A DNA stretch of 64,000 bases. It comes from JBMOUD01 sp049319665 (GTDB lineage Bacteria > Pseudomonadota > Gammaproteobacteria > Enterobacterales > Enterobacteriaceae). Below are positions 8,391-16,830 of this stretch, piece after piece (position 1 is the first letter of the stretch; each line of letters begins with the position of its first letter). The notes beneath the pieces were generated by a model, which saw only the letters and a program-made list of their open reading frames with translations, had not been told where the DNA came from and searched no databases. The translations under genes were made by a program, and so were the position numbers. The stretch covers positions 1 through 64,000 of the forward strand of contig NZ_JBMOUD010000015.1 of assembly GCF_049319665.1 (NCBI RefSeq). The letters are read 5' to 3'.

Positions 8391-9122
8391 TTAGAGCACT
8401 TTGCTTAAAAACTCTTTGGTACGTGGATTGGTCGGATTGCTAAACAGCTGCTCCGGCGTACCTTGCTCTTGAATCACGCCCTGATCGATAAACACCACGC
8501 GGTCTGCCACTTCGCGGGCAAAGCCCATTTCGTGGGTCACAATCACCATCGTCATGCCTTCATGTGCCAACTGTTTCATTACCGCCAGCACTTCACCAAC
8601 CAGCTCTGGGTCAAGCGCAGACGTCGGCTCGTCAAACAGAATCAATGAGGGTTCCATTGCCAGCGCACGAGCAATCGCCACGCGCTGCTGCTGTCCACCG
8701 GACAGGCTCGATGGCCAGGCATCGATTTTGTCGATAAGGCCGACTTTTTGCAGCAGCTTTTCCGCACGGGAAATCGCTTCTGCTTTCGTTAAGCCTTTTA
8801 ACGACATCGGTGCCATGATCAGGTTTTCCAGCACCGTCATATGCGGGAACAGATTAAAACGTTGGAACACCATACCGACGCCAGAACGCAGCGTATTCAG
8901 ATTGGTTTTCGGGTCATGTACCGCAAAGCCATTCACCACCACTTCGCCACCGTTCGGCTTTTCCAACGCGTTCAAACAGCGCAGGAAGGTGCTCTTACCG
9001 GAACCTGATGGCCCGATGACACATACCACTTCTTTTTCGGCGATATCACAGGAAATACCGCGTAAGACGTGTGTTTCACCGAACTGTTTCTGTAAATCCT
9101 TAACGTGAATCACTTTTGCCAA
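8391..9122 (-). CDS. Polar amino-acid ABC transporter, ATP-binding subunit
   Basis: 243 residues with Walker A GPSGSGKST, Q-loop VFQRFNLFPHM, signature LSGGQQQR, Walker B LILFDEPTSALD and the H-loop TH, all typical of the GlnQ/ArtP/HisP family. It hydrolyses ATP on the cytoplasmic face to drive uptake. It is the last gene of a three-gene operon and overlaps the permease gene by 23 bases. Substrate cannot be decided from the ATPase. Confidence 0.93.
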   Translation of the reverse strand: MAKVIHVKDLQKQFGETHVLRGISCDIAEKEVVCVIGPSGSGKSTFLRCLNALEKPNGGEVVVNGFAVHDPKTNLNTLRSGVGMVFQRFNLFPHMTVLENLIMAPMSLKGLTKAEAISRAEKLLQKVGLIDKIDAWPSSLSGGQQQRVAIARALAMEPSLILFDEPTSALDPELVGEVLAVMKQLAHEGMTMVIVTHEMGFAREVADRVVFIDQGVIQEQGTPEQLFSNPTNPRTKEFLSKVL

Positions 9123-9864
9123 ACCTCTTTTCCATGTGTTGAACCAACAGCGACATCAGGAACGTCAGTACCCAATAGACCACGGAAATAGTCAGGTAGG
9201 GTTCCCAGTAGGTGGCATAAGCGCCGGAGACGGTACGCGCGGCATAGGCTAAATCAGCCAGACCGATAGCCGACGCCAGCGAGGAATCTTTCACGATAGC
9301 AATGGCGTTATTGCCCAGCGGCGGCAGAATGCGACGAAACGCCTGCGGCAAAATGACTTTGCGCATGGTTTTGCCCCAGCCCATTCCTAATGCCCGTGAG
9401 GCTTCCATCTGGCCGTTATCGATAGACTGAATACCGGCACGGAAAATCTCGGAGACATAGGCACCGGCGTTCAGCGTAATCGCCACCACGCAAGACAAGA
9501 ACGCGCCGTAGTCTGAACGCAGCGCACGCGCGAAATCGCCAGACATCAACCCGTGGCTCACTAAAATACCGTCGCGCGGGTTAATAAACAGTGGCACTAG
9601 CGCAAAGTGAACCACCATGATTTGTACAAACAGCGGCGTACCGCGGAACGCACTGACATAAATACGTACCGGCCACTGCACGGCAAAACGTAAAATATGT
9701 TTCCATGGACCGTCGTCGGCGCGTGCCATACGACCTAAGCCCAGTAGCAAGCCCCAAGACGTGCCCAAAATGACACAAATAATGGTGCATTTGATGGTCA
9801 TCACCGCGCCTTGCACAAATAGCGGGGCGTAGTCGGAGATGATATCCCAACGGAATCCAGTCAT
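9100..9864 (-). CDS. Polar amino-acid ABC transporter, permease
   Basis: 254 residues, a HisM/GlnP-family inner-membrane protein with about five hydrophobic segments. The EAA loop is EASRALGMGWGKTMRKVILP (residues ~155-175), the contact site for the ATPase. The stretch NAIAIVKDSSLASAIG is also characteristic. Only one permease gene is present, so it probably works as a homodimer, as GlnP does. The binding-protein gene lies 46 bases upstream. Confidence 0.92.
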   Translation of the reverse strand: MTGFRWDIISDYAPLFVQGAVMTIKCTIICVILGTSWGLLLGLGRMARADDGPWKHILRFAVQWPVRIYVSAFRGTPLFVQIMVVHFALVPLFINPRDGILVSHGLMSGDFARALRSDYGAFLSCVVAITLNAGAYVSEIFRAGIQSIDNGQMEASRALGMGWGKTMRKVILPQAFRRILPPLGNNAIAIVKDSSLASAIGLADLAYAARTVSGAYATYWEPYLTISVVYWVLTFLMSLLVQHMEKRFGKSDSR

Positions 9865-9910
9865 ACCTTTCCTTGACTGGGGATCGAGACGATCCCCTGA
9901 TTAAACGTGA

Positions 9911-10678
9911 TTACTTAGATGGCAGGGTAGGGACGTTAGCGTCGAACCAGTTGGTGTAAATCTTGGCGTAAGTACCATCGGCGATGATGGTTTTCAGACC
10001 CGCATTGATTTTACCCAGCAGCTCGGTGTTGCCTTTAGCAACTGCGATACCGAAGTATTGGCGCTCAAACTTGCTGTCTGGCACTAGTTTCAGCGCTTTT
10101 TGTGGATGGGATTTGATGTAGTATTTCACCACGCCGACATCGCCAACCGCGGCGCCAATCCCTTCTTCAGACAGCTCTTGCAGCATCAAAGGAGTATTGT
10201 CGAAGCGTTTGATATCGGTGCTGTTTTTGCCCAGCTCATTCGACACTACGATGTCACCGGTGCTGGAGTTTACTACGCCCACTTTCTGGCCTTTCAGCGC
10301 AGCAACAGAATCGACTTTTGAACCGGCAGGCACAACGATAGATTGTTCAGCAGGGAAGTAAGGATTTGAGAAATCGACCATCTGCTGACGTTTATCAGTA
10401 ATGGTGATCCCAGAGATAATAATGTCACGATCGCCAGAGTTCAGCGTGGCGAAAATGCCTTCCCACGGTGTATTCACCAGCTTGATATTAAAGTCTTCCG
10501 CCTTAGCGATAGCTTTAATGATATCGATATCAAAGCCTTCCAGCTGTTGCTTATCGTTTTCATACTCGAAAGGACGGTAAGTACCGCCTGAACCAACAAC
10601 ATAGGTTTGCTGTGCGGCGAAAGCCGATGTAGCGATGGAAGTAAGCAGACACCCGGCGATAATCAAAGACTTAAACAT
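9911..10678 (-). CDS. Polar amino-acid ABC transporter, periplasmic binding protein
   Basis: 255 residues with a signal peptide (MFKSLIIAGCLLTSIATSAFA). It is a family 3 solute-binding protein with the hallmark GTYRPFEYENDKQQLEGFDIDI near the N-terminus and WEGIFATLNSGDRDIIISG about 70 residues in. It captures an amino acid in the periplasm for the downstream permease and ATPase. An ARG-box-like sequence upstream hints at arginine or another basic amino acid, but a glutamine or glutamate substrate is also possible. Confidence 0.92.
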   Translation of the reverse strand: MFKSLIIAGCLLTSIATSAFAAQQTYVVGSGGTYRPFEYENDKQQLEGFDIDIIKAIAKAEDFNIKLVNTPWEGIFATLNSGDRDIIISGITITDKRQQMVDFSNPYFPAEQSIVVPAGSKVDSVAALKGQKVGVVNSSTGDIVVSNELGKNSTDIKRFDNTPLMLQELSEEGIGAAVGDVGVVKYYIKSHPQKALKLVPDSKFERQYFGIAVAKGNTELLGKINAGLKTIIADGTYAKIYTNWFDANVPTLPSK

Positions 10679-10714
10679 AATAACCCCTATATGATTCTTA
10701 TTTTATGCACTTAA

Positions 10715-10732
10715 TTTGCATAAAAATACACA
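10715..10732. promoter_or_regulatory. Candidate ArgR box upstream of the ABC operon
   Basis: TTTGCATAAAAATACACA matches the ARG-box pattern wnTGAATwwwwATTCAnw with two core mismatches. A weaker half-matching box (ATGCA half at about 10705-10709) is centred 21 bp away, the spacing of paired E. coli ARG boxes. It lies 37-54 bases upstream of the binding-protein start. This is by-eye evidence in an AT-rich region. Confidence 0.35.
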
Positions 10733-10968
10733 GTTAAGCAGTTTGATTCAACTAAAAATGAATAAGTCTAGTGCAATAAGTGTGGCGGGGTGTGTAGAGA
10801 AATTAGCGGATGCGTGAAAAGAAGTAAAAGCCTATGTGAGCCGGTTAGATGAACCTGCTTAACCCAAAGTGGGTGGTCTGCGATTCGTTAGTTATTTAGA
10901 TAGTCATCCATTATTGGTTTTTTATGGCCTAACCGCTTAAATTACCAGCGCTTATCCGCACTCTCTCC

Positions 10969-10996
10969 TTGCTCACCTCGCGTAAGGGGTTATAAT
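10969..10996 (+). promoter_or_regulatory. Probable tRNA-Gly promoter
   Basis: TTGCTC (10969-10974) and a perfect TATAAT (10991-10996) are separated by 16 bases and end 17 bases before the tRNA. The sequence between the -10 and the tRNA is G/C-rich at first (GCCAAACGC), as is common for stable RNA genes. Confidence 0.65.
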
Positions 10997-11013
10997 GCCA
11001 AACGCACACCTAA

Positions 11014-11087
11014 GCGGGTGTAGTTCAATGGTAGAACGGTAGCTTCCCAAGCTGCATACGAGGGTTCGATTCCCTTCACCCGCTCCA
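11014..11087 (+). tRNA. glyU: tRNA-Gly (anticodon CCC)
   Basis: 74 nt including an encoded CCA end. Acceptor arms GCGGGTG and CACCCGC pair fully. The anticodon loop CTTCCCAAG carries CCC, and the T arm contains GGTTCGATTCC. The sequence is almost that of E. coli glyU. It reads GGG codons. Its 3' end is repeated imperfectly at 12894-12916, so it has probably served as an integration site. Confidence 0.97.
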
Positions 11088-11344
11088 TTTTCAACTCTCC
11101 CGAACTCCACTGAAGTCAACTACCTACTGATTTAACTACATTTTTAGCGTTTTTCACGTCAACTCAATTCAACCTGACTTACCCCAAAGATATCTTTAGC
11201 TGAAGCCCGTAAAAAGCGTGATTACGTACAAAAGCTTTTGACGGTAAGTATAAGCCGACTGAAGACGCATTTGCTGTTAGATAACTGACGACTAATTAGC
11301 TACATGCTAGGATTAATCCGAACATTACTAATGGGAATAGGGAT

Positions 11345-12484
11345 ATGAAAAAAAAACTTTTAGCGTGCATTATTGCCGCCACTCTTTTGACAGGGTGCGG
11401 GCCAAAGGAATTAACTCCTGAGCAGAAACAAGAAGTGGTCAGCCTCAAGAGCGAGCTTTCGCAGACGGAAAAAGAAATAGCCGAAGCAACAGAGCTGCAG
11501 GAGCAATTTACAGGTGGGTTAATCAAAAATCTCACTACTGCTAGGCTTGAAGTGCTGGGAACGAATAAGGCTCTTTTAGAGCAGCGTATTAACGCTATAG
11601 AGTCGGGTGCAAAGATTGATTTAGCCATTAGCGGTGTTAAACCAAACCCAGAGGCAGCAACAGCTTTAAAAACTGAAATTGATAATCTTGCTGTCCAAAT
11701 CATCGAAGCAAAAAAGGAAGCGAGCCTATACAGCGGTGGTCTGATCCAAGCTTTGAAACTGTCTACTGTTGCGACTCAGGAACAGACAATGGCCATGCTA
11801 CAACAACGGTATCTTTCGGCGTTGTATGGATTAGCTGATGTTAAGGTACCCAGCGAACAGGCTAGTGCAACTGTTACTGCAAAACAACCCGCACAACCAG
11901 TGCCAGTAGCCACAAACGCACCGTTGCTTCCACCAGGTGATGGGCCGTTTGGTTTAGAGGCTGGCTTATCTAAAAAGAATATTGAAGATATGACCGGCGG
12001 AGATCTCAAGCCAGTAGAAAATAGCGCAAACCTTTATACATCTGAGTCGTTACCGAAGCAGAACGCTGATTTCGAGGCTTACGGACTTCTTATTTCTCCG
12101 AAGGCCGGCTTATGCCAAATCAGGGCTATTGGTAAAAATGTTGATACAGATAGTTATGGCATTGCTCTAAAATCGAAATATGAAGAACTCAGCGACTCAC
12201 TATCCTCCATTTACGGCAAAGCTGAGAAAAATGATTTCTTGCTGTCTGGTTCAATCTGGAAAGAGCCTCAAGACTGGATGATGGCATTGAATAAAAAAGA
12301 GCGATTCCTATCAGCAGAATGGAAAGGAACAAAAGAAGCGCCACTGAAAAACAATTTACGTTCCGTATCTGTGGAAGTCAGGGCAAATGGTTCGAGTCAG
12401 GGATATGTTTTCCTCCAGTACGATTTTAGTAATAGCGATATTTGCAAAAAAGAGATCGAAGGGGCGAAAAAAGGCTCCCTATAA
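11345..12484 (+). CDS. Putative lipoprotein with coiled coil, unknown function
   Basis: 379 residues. The N-terminus (KKKLLACIIAATLLTGCGPK) has a lipobox LTGC; the residue after the Cys is Gly, which predicts outer-membrane sorting. Residues ~25-170 are rich in E, K, Q and A with heptad-like spacing and probably form a coiled coil. A Pro/Ala linker (~180-205) leads to a globular C-terminal domain with two cysteines. No family is recognised. The start fits a GGGATAGGGAT ribosome site. Its place between tRNA-Gly and a degenerate tRNA end suggests acquired cargo. Confidence 0.7.
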   Translation: MKKKLLACIIAATLLTGCGPKELTPEQKQEVVSLKSELSQTEKEIAEATELQEQFTGGLIKNLTTARLEVLGTNKALLEQRINAIESGAKIDLAISGVKPNPEAATALKTEIDNLAVQIIEAKKEASLYSGGLIQALKLSTVATQEQTMAMLQQRYLSALYGLADVKVPSEQASATVTAKQPAQPVPVATNAPLLPPGDGPFGLEAGLSKKNIEDMTGGDLKPVENSANLYTSESLPKQNADFEAYGLLISPKAGLCQIRAIGKNVDTDSYGIALKSKYEELSDSLSSIYGKAEKNDFLLSGSIWKEPQDWMMALNKKERFLSAEWKGTKEAPLKNNLRSVSVEVRANGSSQGYVFLQYDFSNSDICKKEIEGAKKGSL

Positions 12485-12504
12485 AAGCAAAAAGTTTAAT
12501 GTGC

Positions 12505-12527
12505 AACCCTGCTTATGCAGGGTTTTT
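12505..12527 (+). terminator. Rho-independent terminator after the lipoprotein gene
   Basis: AACCCTGC (12505-12512) and GCAGGGTT (12517-12524) form an 8-bp stem with a 4-nt loop, followed by TTT. Confidence 0.8.
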
Positions 12528-12893
12528 AATTTGAAATATTGTCGAGCGGAACGCTGGCAGTAGATAGCGCTAAGGCACGCAGCGTGTAAAATGCGTCCAT
12601 TATCCCGCCACTCCCAGACAGTTGAGCAACGACTTCTACCACTGTAGCCTGATTGTATGGATATGGGGATAATATCCGGCTTATCACCACCAGCCACCCG
12701 TAACTGTCCATGCTGATTCATTGTTAAATTGCTTGCGTTATCCAGTGCGATATTGGTTTATTTTATAAGCCACTAGCAACATAAAGTTATTGGTTGAAAT
12801 ACCGGCCAATGGTGGCCAAGCGAGAACTAATGTGTATAGGTGGAAAAATCAAACATAGTGGATTCCTAGTTTTGCTGGGTTTAGTAGCATTTG

Positions 12894-12916
12894 GTCTACT
12901 CCCTTCACCTGCTCCA
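12894..12916 (+). repeat. Degenerate tRNA-Gly 3' end (possible att site)
   Basis: 23 bases match the last 23 bases of the tRNA (11065-11087) at 19 positions, including an uninterrupted CTCCCTTCACC-like run and the terminal GCTCCA with one change. Together with the intact tRNA it brackets 1.8 kb. No integrase gene lies between. The interval 12528-12893 holds no gene I can support. Confidence 0.6.
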
Positions 12917-13021
12917 AGCCTATGTTTCCAAAAATCTACACCGCAACTTCCCTACATATAAAAAACCGCTCAAATCACCTACAGCATGCCAGAAAACAAC
13001 CAGCTCAGACGCTTGCAAAAA

Positions 13022-13372
13022 CTAACCAACCAGCAGCGCAATCAATGCGAGTAGCGCTGGCAATGCTTGTACGTAGAGTATTTTTCGACTGGCCGTTATT
13101 GCACCGAAAATCCCGGCAATGAGTACGCAGACCAGGAAAAAAATCGTGACCTGGAATCCGCGTTCACCTAACCATAATCCCCAAAGTAGCCCTGCTGCCA
13201 GAAAGCCGTTATATAGCCCTTGGTTGGCGGCCAGTACGCGGGTCTGACGAGCAAAGTCAGGGCTGAGGTTAAATGCTTTTCGGCCTGTTTTCGTATCCCA
13301 TAAAAAAATTTCGAGAACAAGAATGTAGATATGTATGACGGCAACAACAGCAACAAGGATGCTTCCTAACAT
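13022..13372 (-). CDS. DUF1304 family membrane protein
   Basis: 116 residues from the ATG at 13372; a longer reading to 13486 adds 38 residues without membrane character and is less likely. Four hydrophobic segments are visible: residues 1-25 (LGSILVAVVAVIHIYILVLE), ~50-65, ~70-88 and ~95-115. The family signature is EIFLWDTKTGRKAF followed by NQGLYNGFLAAGLLWG. DUF1304 proteins are small inner-membrane proteins of unknown function. It is a single gene on the minus strand. Confidence 0.8.
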   Translation of the reverse strand: MLGSILVAVVAVIHIYILVLEIFLWDTKTGRKAFNLSPDFARQTRVLAANQGLYNGFLAAGLLWGLWLGERGFQVTIFFLVCVLIAGIFGAITASRKILYVQALPALLALIALLVG

Positions 13373-13860
13373 GAGTGGCCTTACTGAATGAGGACAAGTG
13401 AGGTGAAGTATAGATAATTCTGCCAGGTGTAAAAGAGAGCTCGGATGGCAAAATGAAAATTTTATATAGGATCTTACCCTTTGCACTCGATATTAGAATG
13501 AACGTTATTATTTTTATAATAAGTGAGTAAGCCATTACTTAATTAATTTAAAGGTATGTCGTGATTATTAATTTCAATTATTACCTTCAGTTAAAAATTA
13601 AAGCTCAATGGCTGGCAGATGCGGGATTTACTATCAACACGATGGTTGTATTGGGATGATGGAAGGTTGTCTGATGATGACCAAGCAAGACTAGATACCT
13701 CCCTCACCAGCAAGAAAAAATGAACTAAGCGCGTAAACGGCCGATATTACTTGCGGCGGCGATATTGAGATCGGCCGCTATAGCTAACTTCTTGCTTACT
13801 AATGAAAAGACATCTGCCCGGCAGAGTTTTTTATTTAGCGTCGATAATGAGGGAACAAAT
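13373..13860. other. Intergenic region with a possible gene remnant
   Basis: The open stretch 13592-13723 (+) reads LNGWQMRDLLSTRWLYWDDG and then SDDDQARLDTSLTSKKK before a TGA. It looks like the C-terminus of a protein but has no start codon of its own beyond an internal ATG at 13619. It may be a remnant left by a deletion. The rest contains the ansB leader; no FNR or CRP site was found by eye. Confidence 0.3.
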
Positions 13861-14997
13861 ATGGTCACGATAACATGGCGTCGTTCAGTCATCGCTTTGG
13901 CACTTTCTGTTGCTACAGCGCTTCCCGGATATACGCTAGCTGCGCCAACATCGACAGCCCCCTCCGCTGAGCAGGCGGCGGAGAAATCTAGCGTTAAACC
14001 TACTATTACTATTTTGGCGACCGGCGGGACGATTGCCGGACAAAGTACCGGTGATAGTGCGCGCTCTCTGGGATATAAGTCGGGAACATTCGGGCCGGAA
14101 GCGTTAATTGCCGCTGTGCCTGGTATTGATAAATTGGCGACTATCCGCGGTGAGCAGGTGGCATCGGTTGGATCGCAGGATATGAATGACAGCATTTGGT
14201 TTAACCTGGCTGACAAAATTAATGCTCTGTTGAGCGCTGGCAGTACGGATGCGGTCATTATCACGCACGGCACAGATACCATGGAGGAAACGGCGTTTTT
14301 CCTCAGTTTGGTTATTCATCATCCACAGCCGGTGATTATTACCGGCGCGATGCGACCGGCGTCTGCTGTGGGTGCTGATGGCCCGGCGAATGTGCTTGAA
14401 GCGGTGCATGTTGCCACCGATAAGCAATCACGCGAGCGCGGCGTGCTGATGGTGATGAACGATACTATTCAGTCGCCGGTGTGGGCCACTAAGTCGGATA
14501 CGACCGGGTTGGCAACTTTCCAGTCACCATTCAGCGGGCCTGTTGGTTATGTTGATGCCGCCGGGGTTCAGTATCTTTCCCCTGCCGTTAATGCTGATAG
14601 CCTGAAACTATCACTACCAGCCTCACATACTCTGCCACGGGTCGAAATCATTTATGCGCATAGCAATATGGACGATGTGCAGATCCGCAATGCCATTCGC
14701 GACGGTGCAAAAGGTATTGTGTTGGCCGGAGTAGGGGATGGCAATACGTCAGCACCGGCGCTGGTCGCGCTTGCCGATGCACGCAAGCAAGGCGTTGTAG
14801 TCGTACGAGCATCTCGTGCCTATACCGGCGCGGTAAAACGTAATGTTGAAGTCGATGATGATAAATTCGGCTTTGTGGTTTCGCCGGGGCTGAATCCTGC
14901 AAAAGCCAGGATCCTGACGCAATTGCTGTTAGCCAACGGAAAATCTTCCGCCACAGAAGTACAAGCGGCATTTAATCAGGTGGCTCACCTTAAATAA
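13861..14997 (+). CDS. ansB: Periplasmic L-asparaginase, type II
   Basis: 378 residues from the ATG at 13861, chosen because it begins a clear Sec signal peptide (TWRRSVIALALSVATALPGY, cleaved near TLA-APT). The two catalytic threonine motifs are ATGGTIAGQST and HGTDTMEE, followed by the Lys segment ITGAMRPASAVGADGPANV. It hydrolyses asparagine to aspartate and ammonia in the periplasm, with a tetrameric fold. A ~30-residue Ala/Pro/Ser-rich spacer after the signal peptide makes it longer than E. coli AnsB (348 aa). Confidence 0.92.
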   Translation: MVTITWRRSVIALALSVATALPGYTLAAPTSTAPSAEQAAEKSSVKPTITILATGGTIAGQSTGDSARSLGYKSGTFGPEALIAAVPGIDKLATIRGEQVASVGSQDMNDSIWFNLADKINALLSAGSTDAVIITHGTDTMEETAFFLSLVIHHPQPVIITGAMRPASAVGADGPANVLEAVHVATDKQSRERGVLMVMNDTIQSPVWATKSDTTGLATFQSPFSGPVGYVDAAGVQYLSPAVNADSLKLSLPASHTLPRVEIIYAHSNMDDVQIRNAIRDGAKGIVLAGVGDGNTSAPALVALADARKQGVVVVRASRAYTGAVKRNVEVDDDKFGFVVSPGLNPAKARILTQLLLANGKSSATEVQAAFNQVAHLK

Positions 14998-15040
14998 TAA
15001 GCCGGGTACTGCGGAGCAAAAATAATATTGCGATAAAATT

Positions 15041-15066
15041 CAGCAGCTTCCTTGAGGAGGCTGCTG
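15041..15066 (+). terminator. Hairpin after ansB
   Basis: CAGCAGCTTCC (15041-15051) pairs with GGAGGCTGCTG (15056-15066) over 11 bp with one G-T pair and a TTGA loop. A T-rich stretch follows about ten bases later, so it is a likely but not textbook terminator. Confidence 0.65.
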
Positions 15067-15183
15067 GAGTCCTGAGTTTTTTTACTCGATGTGATAATTA
15101 CATCTTGCCAATCTACCTATCAGTTGGTGGATTTTTTGTCGTCACTCACGACAAACCGTTAAATTATTTTTAGGATACCCACT

Positions 15184-15450
15184 ATGAAAGTAAGTAATAT
15201 TATTCGTCTCACCTTGGCCGCTCTCGCTTTTAGCATGGCAAATTACGCGACGGCAAGTCAGGAAGTCTCACGTGTTGCATCAAGTCAATTGATGGAAGTT
15301 GGCGTTGTTTCAGCCGGAGAAGCGCACACGCTAGATGAATTGAATAGCAAACTGGCGATGAAAGCGGATGCGGTTAACGCCAGCTCTTATCGCATTATAT
15401 CTGCAAGCGGCAATAACTTGCTGCACGGTACCGCTATCCTGTATCGCTAA
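15184..15450 (+). CDS. DUF1471 (YdgH/BhsA/McbA) small exported protein
   Basis: 88 residues: signal peptide (MKVSNIIRLTLAALAFSMAN to about ATA), then a ~60-residue DUF1471 domain with GVVSAGEAHTLDELNSKLAMKAD and the C-terminal YRIISASGNNLLHGTAILYR. Enterobacteria hold many such periplasmic or outer-membrane peptides, induced by stress and affecting biofilm. Which paralogue this is cannot be said. The TetR gene follows on the same strand after 112 bases. Confidence 0.88.
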   Translation: MKVSNIIRLTLAALAFSMANYATASQEVSRVASSQLMEVGVVSAGEAHTLDELNSKLAMKADAVNASSYRIISASGNNLLHGTAILYR

Positions 15451-15562
15451 ATTTAGGCTATTCTCTGCGGCTGCCTGGATAACAGAATATCGGGGCATGT
15501 TGAGCGCATCGCATTGGCACGATGCTATTTTGCTGCGTTGGTACGAGTTGATCGGGAGCATA

Positions 15563-16123
15563 ATGATGTCCACTTATGACAAGTTATTGGAGCAGGCTGA
15601 TACCCTGATTCAGAAGAATGGCTACGCGGGTTTTAGCTATGCCGATTTAGCTGAACGTTTAGGGATCCGCAAAGCCAGCATCCATCATCATTTTCCTGCC
15701 AAGTCCGATCTTGGGGTGGCTTATTGCGATAAGAAAAACATCGGTTTTCAAAATCTGGAAAGTTTTATTCTGTCCCAACCTGTAGGACGTGCGCAGCTGT
15801 TAGCTTATCTTGAGGCGTTTTCCGGCTGTGCTGAACGCGGCGAAATGTGTGGCGTGTACGCTATGCTCTCTGACTACAATCTGTTCCCAGAAGAATTACA
15901 GCAGGCTGTCACCAAACTGGCGCAAACTGAATTACGTATACTGAACGATATTCTGCAAAGAGGTGCTCAGGCCGGCAAGCTGAAGTACCACATTGCTTCT
16001 ACGGATATGGCAGTGATTGTCTGTAATGCGCTGAAAGGTGCGTTGATGCTCAATTGTTCGCAGTCCAATGAAAGTTATGCGCATACCGTGCAGGCGCTTT
16101 CGCAAATGCTGGATGCTGCCTGA
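15563..16123 (+). CDS. TetR family transcriptional regulator
   Basis: 186 residues from the ATG at 15563, preceded by CGGGAG; a reading from 15368 would overlap the DUF1471 gene and lacks sense. The HTH is NGYAGFSYADLAERLGIRKA followed by SIHHHFPAKSDL, the usual TetR pattern. Residues ~65-186 form the ligand-binding helical domain with several cysteines. Its targets may be the adjacent DUF417 and GST genes, an inference from position only. Confidence 0.88.
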   Translation: MMSTYDKLLEQADTLIQKNGYAGFSYADLAERLGIRKASIHHHFPAKSDLGVAYCDKKNIGFQNLESFILSQPVGRAQLLAYLEAFSGCAERGEMCGVYAMLSDYNLFPEELQQAVTKLAQTELRILNDILQRGAQAGKLKYHIASTDMAVIVCNALKGALMLNCSQSNESYAHTVQALSQMLDAA

Positions 16124-16251
16124 GTCCTGGATTAAAACCATTGCCCTAAAGCACTTTTAACTCACCGATAAAGCAACAAGATTGTTTTTATCGTAATTTT
16201 TCACCCTTTATATCTATCTTCTAGTAGGTAGTTTTATTGTTAAAGGAAACC

Positions 16252-16716
16252 ATGATGATTGCTACACCTCAACAGAATCGCTTGGATCGTGCGATTAACT
16301 TTCTGTCAGGCCTAGATATGGCCGCCTTGCGCCTTTCGGTGATTCTTATCTTTGCCTTATTCGGTACTTATAAATGGTTTAGCTTTGAAATTAACTCGCT
16401 TAAACCATTGCTTTCCGTAACCTGGTTGCAGGTGTTGTATACCCTGTTTGGTATTAAGGGCGGCAGTTACTTCCTTGGCGTGATGGAAAACATCACCTTT
16501 ATCGCTTTATTCATCGGTTTTTTCCGCCCGGCTATCGGCGCGGCGGGCTCGGTATTGGTGATTATTACCGGCCTGACCACCTTGAGCCTGCTCCCGCAGT
16601 TGGGAAAAATAGATAGCTTTATTATTAAGGATATTCTACTGATTGGTGCTGGAATGGTGTTATTAAGACATGATCTGGTACGACTGAAAAAACGCTCAAT
16701 AGGCAATCGCAACTAG
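16252..16716 (+). CDS. DUF417 (YkgB/RclC-like) membrane protein
   Basis: 154 residues from the ATG at 16252 with AAAGGAAA upstream. Four hydrophobic segments (residues ~25-45, ~70-80, ~85-110 and ~115-140). The family features are GTYKWFSFEINSLKPLLS and GIKGGSYFLGVMENITFIALFIGF. The best-known member, E. coli RclC, belongs to the reactive-chlorine resistance regulon. Here the neighbours are a TetR regulator and a GST rather than RclA/RclB/RclR, so a general oxidant or electrophile defence role is only inferred. Confidence 0.8.
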   Translation: MMIATPQQNRLDRAINFLSGLDMAALRLSVILIFALFGTYKWFSFEINSLKPLLSVTWLQVLYTLFGIKGGSYFLGVMENITFIALFIGFFRPAIGAAGSVLVIITGLTTLSLLPQLGKIDSFIIKDILLIGAGMVLLRHDLVRLKKRSIGNRN

Positions 16717-16830
16717 CCTTTTGCGCTGCTAAATCTTGCCGCGTTTGAATTAAAAACGAATTTAAATCAATGCATTAAAGATTAAGAATTACCCCATTCA
16801 CTTTCATTCAATCAGTATTAAGAGGATATT

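Noticed and set aside
12526..12711. 61-codon minus-strand frame after the lipoprotein gene
   Set aside because: Somewhat protein-like but overlapped by another open frame, has no clear ribosome site and abuts the terminator; may be a remnant but cannot be supported.
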